Positions 23,995 through 34,613 of a stretch of DNA of 64,000 bases are shown here, piece after piece (the stretch's first letter is position 1; each line of letters opens with the position of its first letter). The DNA is from Rhizorhabdus wittichii RW1. GTDB taxonomy: Bacteria > Pseudomonadota > Alphaproteobacteria > Sphingomonadales > Sphingomonadaceae. Below the pieces are notes generated by a model that was given only the letters and a program-made list of their open reading frames with translations, did no database searches and was not told where the DNA came from. The DNA lies in assembly GCA_000016765.1 (NCBI GenBank), contig CP000699.1:2939001-3003000 (forward strand), in the 5' to 3' direction. The translations under genes were made by a program, and so were the position numbers.

Positions 23995-26900
23995 GCGGGC
24001 GCCTCAAGCCGCTCGATCCGCTGCAGCCGCAGCAGCGCGCCGCCTCCGACCCGCGCGAGCTGGTCTGGCTGTCGGCCTCGGCCGGCACCGGCAAGACCCA
24101 CGTCCTCACCGCGCGGGTGCTGCGCCTGCTGCTCGGCGGCGCGGCGCCCGAGGCGATCCTCTGCCTGACCTTCACCAAGGCGGGCGCGGCCGAGATGGCC
24201 GAGCGCATCCACCGCCGCCTCGCCCACTGGGCGGGGCAGAAAGACGATCTGAAGCTGACCCAGGACCTCACCCGGCTGGGCGAGGATGCCGGGCCCGAGG
24301 CGCTGAAGCGGGCGCGGCAATTGTTCGCGCGGGTGCTGGAGGCACCCGGCGGCGGGCTGCGCATCCAGACGATCCACGCCTTCTGCCAGACACTGCTCGC
24401 CGGCTTCCCGGCCGAGGCGGGGCTGACCCCCGGCTTCCGCCCGATCGAGGGGCGCGAGGAGGCGGCGCTCGCCCGCCGCACCCTCGCCGACCTGCTCGAC
24501 GGCGCGGCGCGCGGCGGCGACCATGGGCTGATCCGCGACGTCCAGGCGCTCAGCCTGCGGCTCGGCGAGGGCGGCGCCGAGGCCTATCTGCTCGACTGCG
24601 CCCGCGCGCCCGACGCGCTGGCCGCGCTCGGCGCGCGCGGGGCGATCGAGCCCCGGCTGCGCCACGCTTTCGACGTGCCGCTCGGCGATGTCGAGGAGGC
24701 GATCGAGGCGGCCTGCGACGGCCTCGACCTCGCCGCTTTCGAGGCCGTCGCCCGCGCCAACGCGACCTGGGGCACCGCGACCGGGCTGCGCGACGCCGAC
24801 ACCTTGGCCGCCTTCCTCGCCGCCGGTCCGGCCGCGCGCGCGGCGATGCTGGAGGAGGTGCTGTTCGTCGTCCTCACCAAAAGCTTCGAGCCGCGCAAAT
24901 ATGCCGCCGGGCTGCTCAAGGCCGACGCCGGCTATCCCGACCAGTGCGTCCGGCTCGCCGACCAGATCGGCCGGCTGCTCGGCTGGCGCCGCCGCGCCGC
25001 GCTCGCCACCGCGATCGGCGCGGGCCTGCGCGCCGGCCAGGCCTATGCGCAGGCCTATGCCGAGGCGAAGCGCGCCGCCGGGCTGGTCGATTTCGACGAC
25101 CTGATCCGCGCCACCGTCCGCCTGCTCGACGAGCCCGGCATGGGCGACTGGGTGCGCTACAAGCTCGACCAGCAGACCGACCATATCCTGGTCGACGAGG
25201 CGCAGGACACCAACGCCGCGCAATGGGCGATCGTCGGCCGGCTCGCCGAGGAATTCTTCGTCGGCGCCGGCGCGCGCGGCGGGGCGCCGCGCACCATCTT
25301 CACGGTCGGCGACTTCAAGCAGGCGATCTTCGGCTTCCAGGGCACCGACCCGGTCGAGTTCGAGCGCGCCCGGCTGGGCTTCGCGATCAAGGCGCTCCAG
25401 GTCGACCGCGAGTTCCTCGACCTGTCGCTCGACCGCAGCTTCCGCTCGGCGCCCGCCGTGCTCGAACTGGTCGACCGGCTGATCGCCGATCTCGGCCATG
25501 AGGAGATGGGCCTGTTCACGCCGGCCGAGCGCCACGCCGCGCACCATGCGATGCCGGGCCGGGTGACGCTGTGGAAGCCGCTGTCGATCGAGGAGGCGAT
25601 GGACGACGACGGCGAGGAGGGCTTCATCGACGACGCCACCCGCGCCTATGCCGGCCGGCTGGCCAGGCAGGTGCGAAGCTGGATCGACGAGCGGCTGTGG
25701 CTGGGGAGCAAGAAGCGCCCGATCCGGCCCGAGGACATCCTGATCCTCGTCCGCCGCCGCGCCGACCTCGCCTCGCTGATCGTCGCCCGGCTCCATGCCG
25801 AGAAGGTGCCGGTGGCGGGCGTCGACCGGCTGCGGCTGACCGCGCCGCTCGTCGTCAAGGACCTGCTCGCCGCCGTCCGCTTCGCCGTCCAGCGCGAGGA
25901 CGACCTCAGCCTCGCCGCGCTGCTCGTCTCGCCGCTGTTCGGCTGGAGCCAGGAGGAACTCTACCGGGTCGGCTTCGGCCGGCGCGGGCCGCTGGTCGAC
26001 GCGGTACGGGCCAAGGGCGACGCCGACACCAACGCCGCGCTCGACGCGATCCTCGCCCGCGCCGACTTCACCACCCCCTATCGCTTCCTCGAACATCTGC
26101 TGACCGGCCCGCTCGATGGGCGCCGCAAGCTGCTGCGCCGGCTCGGCGACGAGGCGCGCGACCCGATCGACGAGCTGCTCGGCGCCGCGCTCCAGTTCGA
26201 GGGGACGGCGACCGCGACCTTGCAGCGCTTCCTCGACTGGTTCGATCGCGGCGACGTCGAGATCACCCGCGACCCTTCCGCGCCGCTCGACGCGGTGCGG
26301 GTGATGACCGTCCACGGATCGAAGGGGCTGGAGGCGCCGCTCGTCATCCTCGCCGACGCGACCGCCGATCCCGACCTCAGCCCCGACCGGCGGCTCGACT
26401 GGGCGATCGAGGAAGGCGCCGAGCCAGTGCCGGTGCTGCGCCCGCGCAAGGCCGAGATGGTCGAGGCGCTGCGCAAGGACGCCGAGGCGCTCGCCAAACG
26501 CGAGCGGCAGGAGCATTGGCGGCTGCTCTACGTCGCGCTGACCCGCGCGCAGGAGCATCTGGTGATCGGCGGCACGCTCGGCGTCCGCGCGCGCGGCGTT
26601 CCCCCGGCGTCGAGCTGGTACCAGGCGATCGACCAGGCGATGGCCGGCCTGGGCTGTCCGCCGGTCGAGGACCCGCTGTGGGTCGAGGCGCGGCATTATC
26701 ACGGCTCGGTGGCGGCGACCGGGACGACCGCGCCCGCGCGGCCGAGGCGCGGCGCGCCGGTGCTGGCCGAACCCGGCTGGCTGCGCCGCCCCGCCCCGCC
26801 CGAGGCGCGCCCGCCGCGTCCGCTCGCGCCCTCGTCGCTCGGGCTCGACGATGTGCCCGATCCGCCGCCCTCGGCCGCGCTGCGCGCCGCCGCCCGGCGC

Positions 26901-27419
26901 GGCACCCTGCTCCATGCGCTGTTCGAGCGGCTCCCCGCCATCGATCCCGATCGCCGCCGCGACGCCGCGCTGCGTTGGCTGCTCGGCTCGGCCGGGGTCG
27001 AGGAGGCGGGCATCGCCGGCGCGTTGGCCGACGACGCCTGCCGCGTCATCGCCGACCCGCGCTTCGCCGCGATCTTCGGCGCCGACGCGCTCGCCGAGGC
27101 GCCGGTCGCGGCGGTGGTCGCGGGGGAGGTTGTCTCAGGCACGGTCGACCGGTTGCTGGTCGCCGCCGACCGCATCCTCGTCGTCGACTTCAAGACCGGC
27201 CGCCGCGCGCCCGCCGACCTCGCCGCCGTACCCGATCATCATCTGCGCCAGATGAGCGCCTATGCCGCCGCGCTCGGCGTGATCTTCCCCGGCCGGCCGG
27301 TCGCGGCGGCGCTGCTCTACACCGCCGGCCCGACCCTGATCGAGCTGCCCGCCGCCGTGCTGGACGCGCACAAGCCCGGCTTTAGGGGGCAGGAGCAAAA
27401 GCAGGGCCAAGGCCGTTGA
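23991..27419 (+). CDS. addA: ATP-dependent helicase-nuclease AddA
   Basis: AddA is the UvrD/Rep-family 3'-5' helicase plus nuclease subunit of AddAB. Motif I is LSASAGTGKTHVLTARV with K35, and motif Ia is LCLTFTKAGAAEMAERI. Motif II is ILVDEAQDTN, motif III GDFKQAIFGFQG, motif V VMTVHGSKGLEAPLV and motif VI LLYVALTRAQEHLV. The C-terminal nuclease has LLHALFERLP and VVDFKTGRRAP. It has 1142 residues. The start is fixed by ATGA overlap with addB. An open frame extending 13 codons upstream lies within addB. trxA follows after 51 bases. Confidence 0.96.
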   Translation: MSGRLKPLDPLQPQQRAASDPRELVWLSASAGTGKTHVLTARVLRLLLGGAAPEAILCLTFTKAGAAEMAERIHRRLAHWAGQKDDLKLTQDLTRLGEDAGPEALKRARQLFARVLEAPGGGLRIQTIHAFCQTLLAGFPAEAGLTPGFRPIEGREEAALARRTLADLLDGAARGGDHGLIRDVQALSLRLGEGGAEAYLLDCARAPDALAALGARGAIEPRLRHAFDVPLGDVEEAIEAACDGLDLAAFEAVARANATWGTATGLRDADTLAAFLAAGPAARAAMLEEVLFVVLTKSFEPRKYAAGLLKADAGYPDQCVRLADQIGRLLGWRRRAALATAIGAGLRAGQAYAQAYAEAKRAAGLVDFDDLIRATVRLLDEPGMGDWVRYKLDQQTDHILVDEAQDTNAAQWAIVGRLAEEFFVGAGARGGAPRTIFTVGDFKQAIFGFQGTDPVEFERARLGFAIKALQVDREFLDLSLDRSFRSAPAVLELVDRLIADLGHEEMGLFTPAERHAAHHAMPGRVTLWKPLSIEEAMDDDGEEGFIDDATRAYAGRLARQVRSWIDERLWLGSKKRPIRPEDILILVRRRADLASLIVARLHAEKVPVAGVDRLRLTAPLVVKDLLAAVRFAVQREDDLSLAALLVSPLFGWSQEELYRVGFGRRGPLVDAVRAKGDADTNAALDAILARADFTTPYRFLEHLLTGPLDGRRKLLRRLGDEARDPIDELLGAALQFEGTATATLQRFLDWFDRGDVEITRDPSAPLDAVRVMTVHGSKGLEAPLVILADATADPDLSPDRRLDWAIEEGAEPVPVLRPRKAEMVEALRKDAEALAKRERQEHWRLLYVALTRAQEHLVIGGTLGVRARGVPPASSWYQAIDQAMAGLGCPPVEDPLWVEARHYHGSVAATGTTAPARPRRGAPVLAEPGWLRRPAPPEARPPRPLAPSSLGLDDVPDPPPSAALRAAARRGTLLHALFERLPAIDPDRRRDAALRWLLGSAGVEEAGIAGALADDACRVIADPRFAAIFGADALAEAPVAAVVAGEVVSGTVDRLLVAADRILVVDFKTGRRAPADLAAVPDHHLRQMSAYAAALGVIFPGRPVAAALLYTAGPTLIELPAAVLDAHKPGFRGQEQKQGQGR

Positions 27420-27470
27420 GACTGCCGAAAGGCCCGCTTACATCTGATCCCGTAACCAAGGAGCGTATTC

Positions 27471-27791
27471 ATGCCCACCAAAGCGATCACCGACTCGTCC
27501 TTCCATGACGACGTCATCAGTGCCGACAAGCCCGTCCTCGTCGATTTCTGGGCCGAGTGGTGCGGCCCGTGCAAGATGATCGGCCCGGCCCTGGAGGAGA
27601 TCGCCGACGAGCTCGGCGAGAAGGTGACGATCGCCAAGATCAACATCGACGACAATCCCGACGCCCCCGGCAAATATGGCGTGCGCGGCATCCCGACGAT
27701 GATCCTGTTCAAGAACGGCCAGCCGACCGCGACCAAGGTCGGCGCCGCGCCGAAGAGCCAGCTCAAGGGCTGGCTGGAAGGCGAGCTTTAA
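27471..27791 (+). CDS. trxA: Thioredoxin
   Basis: A 106-residue cytoplasmic thioredoxin with the WCGPC redox motif (Cys31, Cys34) in [16 protein letters not shown]. The cis-proline segment is [12 protein letters not shown]. It reduces protein disulfides and supplies electrons to reductases and peroxiredoxins. CCAAGGAGCG precedes the ATG. It lies just after addA, as in many alphaproteobacteria. Confidence 0.97.
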   Translation: MPTKAITDSSFHDDVISADKPVLVDFWAEWCGPCKMIGPALEEIADELGEKVTIAKINIDDNPDAPGKYGVRGIPTMILFKNGQPTATKVGAAPKSQLKGWLEGEL

Positions 27792-27804
27792 CCGGTATCG
27801 GACC

Positions 27805-27888
27805 GTCATTCCGGCGAAAGCCGGAATCTCCCTTCTCTTTTCCGTTCGTCGCGAAAGGCAGTGAGATCCCGGCTTCCGCCGGGATGAC
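27805..27888. repeat. REP-like inverted pair, family R1 (two subtypes)
   Basis: The left unit is GTCAT-TCCGGC-GAAA-GCCGGA-ATCTCCC. The right unit (minus strand) is GTCAT-CCCGGC-GGAA-GCCGGG-ATCTCAC. The outer stem base differs in a compensated way between arms (T:A against C:G). It lies between convergent trxA and the inositol-phosphatase-family gene. Confidence 0.86.
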
Positions 27889-27900
27889 AGGCGGATGCGT

Positions 27901-28701
27901 TCAATCGAACAGCACCGCCTTGGCCAGCGCCCATGTCTCGGGCGAATTGGCGGCGATCGCGCCCTTGCCCGGCACGTCGAGCCGATAGGGCGCGCCGTCG
28001 TTGCGCGCGATCGTGCCGCCGGCTTCCTCGAGCATCAGCGCCCCCGCCGCATGATCCCAGACATGGGTGCGCTCGAACAGCGCGATGTCGTTGGCGCCGA
28101 GGATCAGCCGCGGATATTGCTCGCCCGCGCAGCGCGGGATGTCGACGATCTCCAGCCTGCCCTCGGCGCGGCGGCGGACGTCGGCCTGGCGGTCCGCCGG
28201 CATGAAATAGGTGGCGATCGCCGCCTTGGGCAGCCCGTCCGCCGACCGGCGCGCGCGCACCCGCTCGCCGTCGATGAAGCAGCCGCGTCCCCGCGCCGCA
28301 TGGACGATGCGGTCGATCACCGGATCGTAGATCCAGCCCGCCTCGCGCGCGCCGTCGACCGCGAGGCCGATCATGATCGCGAAGGGGCTGTGCCCCTCGG
28401 TGAAATTGTTGGTGCCGTCGAGCGGATCGATGATCCAGGCGACGCCGTCGCCGACATGGTCGACGATCGCCGGGTCGGCGGCGGCGGCCTCCTCGCCGAT
28501 GATCCGCGCGCCGGGCAGCAGCCGGCCGAGCGCCTCGCTCAGCCGCGCCTCCGATTCGCGGTCGACGATGGTGACGAAGTCGCCGGGGCTCTTCTCGGCG
28601 AACTGGTCGGCGGCGAGCTTGCGGAAGCGCGGCATCATGATGTCGCGGGCGACGCCGCGCATCAGGTCGAGCACCGGCTGGTAAAGATCGTGCACCGGCA
28701 T
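27901..28701 (-). CDS. Inositol monophosphatase family protein
   Basis: A Mg-dependent Li-sensitive-type phosphatase of 266 residues. Metal-binding motifs are GEE in RIIGEEAAA, the signature DPLDGTNNF (WIIDPLDGTNNFTEGH), and WDHAAGALMLEEAGG near the end. The family includes inositol-1-phosphatase, histidinol-phosphatase HisN and 3'-phosphoadenosine phosphatases; sequence alone does not decide. No hisN was seen in the his cluster of this window, so HisN is possible. The start overlaps the GST stop by one base (TGATG), so the two genes are coupled. Confidence 0.85.
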   Translation of the reverse strand: MPVHDLYQPVLDLMRGVARDIMMPRFRKLAADQFAEKSPGDFVTIVDRESEARLSEALGRLLPGARIIGEEAAAADPAIVDHVGDGVAWIIDPLDGTNNFTEGHSPFAIMIGLAVDGAREAGWIYDPVIDRIVHAARGRGCFIDGERVRARRSADGLPKAAIATYFMPADRQADVRRRAEGRLEIVDIPRCAGEQYPRLILGANDIALFERTHVWDHAAGALMLEEAGGTIARNDGAPYRLDVPGKGAIAANSPETWALAKAVLFD

Positions 28702-29312
28702 CAGCTCAGCGGGATCGCCACGCAGCCGGCATAGCCGGGCCGCTGCCGCAGCCGGGCGTACCAGTCGGCGACGTGGGGCCGATCGGGCCGATCGATGTCG
28801 AGCGCGTACCAGCTATGGACATAGACGCCCATCGGGATGTCGCCGATCCCGAAGCCGTCGCCCGACAGCCAGGGCCGTTCGGCCAGCGCCGCGTCGAGGA
28901 TCGCCATCATCTCGCCAGCGCGCCGGGCCGAGGCCGCGACCTTCGCTGCGTCGCGATCGGCGGGCGCGGTGCGGACGAGCTGGATGAAGGCGTCGCGCTG
29001 CGCCTCGGCATAGCCGAACTGCCAGTCCATCCAACGATCGGCGAGCGCCCGCGCCCGCAGGTCGGCGGGCCACAGCGCGGGCGCATAGGCCGCCGCGAGG
29101 TAGCGCAGGATCGCGTTCGATTCCCACAGCACGAAGCCGTCGTCGTCGATCGTCGGAACCAGCCGGTTGGGGTTCATCGCCAGATAGGCGTCGGTGAAGC
29201 CGAAGCTCCCGCCGATGTCGCGCCGCTCATGCGCGATCCCCGCCTCGACCGCGAGCCAGGCGACCTTCTTGACGTTGTGCGAGTTGAGGCGGCCCCAGAT
29301 CGTCAATGGCAT
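28701..29312 (-). CDS. Glutathione S-transferase family protein
   Basis: 203 residues with an N-terminal thioredoxin-like GST domain (LTIWGRLNSHNVKKVAWLAVEAG). The glutathione-contacting NRLVPTIDDDGFVLWESNAILRYLA contains the cis-Pro and the E-S pair. An all-helical C-terminal domain follows, with the N-capping SGDGFGIGDIPMG. It would conjugate glutathione or act as a reductase; the substrate is unknown. The preferred start is 29312. An ATG at 29339 belongs to the neighbouring palindromic repeat and would add nine residues. Confidence 0.88.
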   Translation of the reverse strand: MPLTIWGRLNSHNVKKVAWLAVEAGIAHERRDIGGSFGFTDAYLAMNPNRLVPTIDDDGFVLWESNAILRYLAAAYAPALWPADLRARALADRWMDWQFGYAEAQRDAFIQLVRTAPADRDAAKVAASARRAGEMMAILDAALAERPWLSGDGFGIGDIPMGVYVHSWYALDIDRPDRPHVADWYARLRQRPGYAGCVAIPLS

Positions 29313-29334
29313 GTGCGCAGACGCTCCCTTCTCC

Positions 29335-29464
29335 GTCATGCTGAACTTGTTTCAGCATCCACCAGGCCATGCCACCCGGCCATGAGGCCCTTGCGGCACA
29401 GTCTCTCCCGATCGCGGGGCCTATCCCTGCACGCCGGTGGATCCTGAAACAAGTTCAGGATGAC
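29335..29464. repeat. REP-like inverted pair, family R2 (compensated stem change)
   Basis: The left unit stem is GCTGAA-CTTGT-TTCAGC. The right unit, read on the minus strand, is CCTGAA-CTTGT-TTCAGG. The first base pair is changed on both sides so that pairing is kept, and the loop is unchanged. The copy lies between argJ and the GST gene, both on the minus strand. Confidence 0.87.
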
Positions 29465-29496
29465 GGTTGCGCCGAGGACGGTCGCCCGTCCCGGCC

Positions 29497-30720
29497 TCAG
29501 CTCCGATAATCGGCGTTGATCGAGATATAGCCATGGGTCAGGTCGCAGGTCCAAACCGTCGCGCGGCCGTTGCCGAGGCCGATGTCGACGCCGATCTCGA
29601 TCTCGCGGCCCTTGAGGTGGGCGGCGACCGGCGCCTCGTCATAGCCCTCGACCGCGAGGCCGCCGGTCGCGACCTGGGTCGCGCCGAAGCGGATCGACAG
29701 CCTGTCCCGCTCGGCCGGCTCGCCCGCCTTGCCGACCGCCATCACCACCCGGCCCCAATTGGCGTCCTCGCCCGCGATCGCGGTCTTGACCAGCGGCGAG
29801 TTGGCGATCGACAGCGCGATGCGGTGCGCGCTGGCGTCGCTCTCGGCGCCCTCGACGGTGACGGCGATGAACTTCGACGCGCCCTCGCCGTCGCGGACGA
29901 CGAGCTGGGCGAGCTCGAGGCAGACCGCGTTCAGCGCCGCCTCCAGCGCGTCGGCGCCGGGATCGTCCATCGTCTCCAGCCGCGCATGGCCGGCCTTGCC
30001 GGTGGCGAAGGCGAGCACGGTGTCGCTGGTCGAGGTGTCGCCGTCGACGGTGATGCAGGAGAAGCTCCTGGCATTGGCGCGGTTCAGCATCGCCTGGAGC
30101 AGCTCGGGCGCGATCGCGGCGTCGGTGAAGACGAAGCCGAGCATCGTCGCCATGTCGGGCGCGATCATCCCCGATCCCTTGACGATGCCGACCAGCTCGA
30201 CCCGGGCGCCGCCGACCATCGCCGAGGCGCGCGCCGCCTTGGCGAAGGTGTCGGTGGTCATGATCGTCGCGGCGGCCTCCTCCCAGCTCGCCTCCGGCGC
30301 GCGCAGCACCGCGTCGATCCCGGCCTCGGCCTTGTCGATCGGCAGCGGCACGCCGATCACCCCGGTCGAGGCGACGAACACGTCCGACGGGCGGCAGCCG
30401 ATCGCGCCCGCCACCCGCGCGGTGATCGCCTCGACCGCGGCGCGGCCACGATTGCCGGTGAAGGCGTTGCTATTGCCGGCATTGACGACCAGAGCGCGCG
30501 CCTGGCCGAGCGGCAGCGCGGCGCGGCACCATTCGACCTCGGGCGAGGGGCATCTGCTGGTGGTCGTCACCCCGGCGACGACGGTGCCCTCGTCGAACGC
30601 GGCATAGGTCAGGTCGGCCCGGTCCCAGCGCTTGTAGCCCGCGCGCGCCACCGCGACACGCGCGCCCGCGATCGGCGGCAGATCGGGAAAGGCGGCGGGG
30701 GCGAGCGGCGAACGGTCCAT
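29497..30720 (-). CDS. argJ: Bifunctional ornithine acetyltransferase/N-acetylglutamate synthase ArgJ
   Basis: ArgJ recycles the acetyl group in arginine synthesis, transferring it from N-acetylornithine to glutamate; some members also use acetyl-CoA. The 407-residue precursor self-cleaves before Thr192 in IAPDMATMLGF to give the alpha and beta chains. NAGNSNAFTG and VFVASTGVIGVPLP (near residues 80 and 115) are family motifs. The C-terminus ends HGYISINADYRS, typical of ArgJ. Mono- and bifunctional forms cannot be separated by eye. Confidence 0.96.
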   Translation of the reverse strand: MDRSPLAPAAFPDLPPIAGARVAVARAGYKRWDRADLTYAAFDEGTVVAGVTTTSRCPSPEVEWCRAALPLGQARALVVNAGNSNAFTGNRGRAAVEAITARVAGAIGCRPSDVFVASTGVIGVPLPIDKAEAGIDAVLRAPEASWEEAAATIMTTDTFAKAARASAMVGGARVELVGIVKGSGMIAPDMATMLGFVFTDAAIAPELLQAMLNRANARSFSCITVDGDTSTSDTVLAFATGKAGHARLETMDDPGADALEAALNAVCLELAQLVVRDGEGASKFIAVTVEGAESDASAHRIALSIANSPLVKTAIAGEDANWGRVVMAVGKAGEPAERDRLSIRFGATQVATGGLAVEGYDEAPVAAHLKGREIEIGVDIGLGNGRATVWTCDLTHGYISINADYRS

Positions 30721-30798
30721 GGCACAACTCCGGAAAAGACTGGCGCGCTATAGGAGGAGCGGGTGACGTTTGAAATATGGCGTCTGGAATTCTCCATC

Positions 30799-30886
30799 GT
30801 CATGCCGGCGGAGGCCGGCATCTCGGGCGGTTCCTGCCGCGACCTCTTCTCCACTCTCCGGAGATACCGGCCTCCGCCGGCATGAC
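30799..30886. repeat. REP-like inverted pair, family R1 (TGCCGGC-GGAG subtype)
   Basis: The arms are GTCA-TGCCGGC-GGAG-GCCGGCA-TCTC and, on the minus strand, GTCA-TGCCGGC-GGAG-GCCGGTA-TCTC. The loop is GGAG rather than GAAA. The same subtype is found at 57112-57200. Confidence 0.85.
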
Positions 30887-30916
30887 GGGTTGGGGGAAGG
30901 CCGCTGCGCCCGCGAA

Positions 30917-30945
30917 TTGACGTAGTCGGCGGCGACACCTATCTG
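30917..30945 (+). promoter_or_regulatory. Predicted sigma70-type promoter of secA
   Basis: TTGACG (30917-30922), a 17-base spacer and TATCTG (30940-30945) match the alphaproteobacterial housekeeping promoter in sequence and spacing. The distance to the secA start is 77 bases. Confidence 0.5.
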
Positions 30946-31022
30946 CACCGGGTTCATTTGCGCGGCGGCCGCGAGGCCGCCCGCGCGCCCTTGTCTCAAG
31001 GCCCATGTCTTAAGGAATGCCC

Positions 31023-33761
<2,739 letters not shown>

Positions 33762-33807
33762 GGCCCTTCCGGATGCGAGGGAATCTCACCGCTTCCCTCG
33801 ACCTTCC

Positions 33808-33898
33808 GTCATTCCCGCAAAAGCGGGAATCCACGGTCACGGACCATCCGGCCCCCTGCCCGCCGCCGTCCATGGATTCCCGCTTTCGCGGGAATGAC
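33808..33898. repeat. REP-like inverted pair, family R1 (TTCCCGC subtype)
   Basis: The left unit is GTCAT-TCCCGC-AAAA-GCGGGA-ATCCACGG. The right unit (minus strand) is GTCAT-TCCCGC-GAAA-GCGGGA-ATCCATGG. It lies 46 bases after secA and is the likely 3' boundary of that transcript. The rest of 33762-33999 shows nothing recognisable. Confidence 0.87.
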
Positions 33899-33999
33899 GA
33901 CGGAGGCTGGATCGGATCGTACGATCATCCCCTGAAAGAGGGGCATGCCCAAGCTCGACCGGAACATCTCTAGCATGGCGCTGGCGCACGGCGGCCGCC

Positions 34000-34371
34000 A
34001 TGCATAATCCCATCAAGCGCTGGGGCTGGTTCGCGCTGGGATGGGTGATGGTCGCGCTCGGCTTCATCGGGGCGCTGCTGCCGGTGATGCCGACGACGAT
34101 CTTCCTGATCCTCGCCGCCGCCTGCTTCAGCCATTCGAGCCCGCGCTTCGAACGCTGGCTGCTCGACCATCGCTGGTTCGGCCCGCCGATCCGGCGCTGG
34201 CGCGAAAACGGCGCGATCCCGCGCAAGGCGAAGATCGTCGCGATCGTCAGCATGGCCGGCGGCTATGGCGTGCTGCTGGCGACCGCCGCGCCCGCCTTGT
34301 GGATTTGTCTGGCCGTCGCGGCGGGGCTGATCGCCTGCGCCGCCTATGTCGCGACCCGGCCCGACGGCTGA
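34000..34371 (+). CDS. YbaN family inner-membrane protein (DUF454)
   Basis: 123 residues with three or four membrane helices: WGWFALGWVMVALGFIGALLPVMP, then TIFLILAAACFSHSS, and two near the C-terminus. The GLPVMPTTIFLILAAACFSxSSPRFxxWLLxHxxxGPxIRxWRExGAI segment is the DUF454/YbaN signature. The function is unknown in any organism that I know of. It is monocistronic, with the hybrid kinase about 240 bases downstream. Confidence 0.9.
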   Translation: MHNPIKRWGWFALGWVMVALGFIGALLPVMPTTIFLILAAACFSHSSPRFERWLLDHRWFGPPIRRWRENGAIPRKAKIVAIVSMAGGYGVLLATAAPALWICLAVAAGLIACAAYVATRPDG

Positions 34372-34613
34372 CAGCCGGGGCGGCGTATCGGCCGCCCGGC
34401 GCGCGGTTCCGCAATTAACGAAAGTTTACATCAATCGCTTTCCCTTAACCTCTTTCTGTAACTAAAAGGCCGCAGGGCAGGCGCCTGGGGCCAGATTCTT
34501 TCGGGCGGACCCGCCCGCAAGATCGCGTTCCAGCCGAGGGGAGCAGGTCGATTTCGCTTGAGAGGACAGCCGAGGCCAACCGCCTGCTGACGATTGCCGA
34601 ATCGCTCGCGGGA

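Larger units (their letters stand above)
30721..31022. other. Divergent argJ-secA intergenic region
   Basis: About 300 bases without a gene. It holds a REP-like pair (30799-30886) and, closer to secA, a sigma70-like promoter (30917-30945). The end contains the TTAAGGA ribosome binding site for secA. I see no separate argJ promoter. Confidence 0.6.

Noticed and set aside
20950-27000. Very long open frames on the minus strand (959 and 996 codons) opposite addB and addA, and a 917-codon frame opposite secA (30996-33749)
   Set aside because: They are in mirror frames of strongly supported genes in high-GC DNA, are rich in Arg/Gly/Asp/Ala with no recognisable domain, and disappear where the real gene ends.
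31017-31022. SecA start at the first ATG (31017)
   Set aside because: The ribosome binding site AAGGA ends at 31016, leaving no spacer; ATG 31023 has the proper distance and gives the usual MLGGLAK start.
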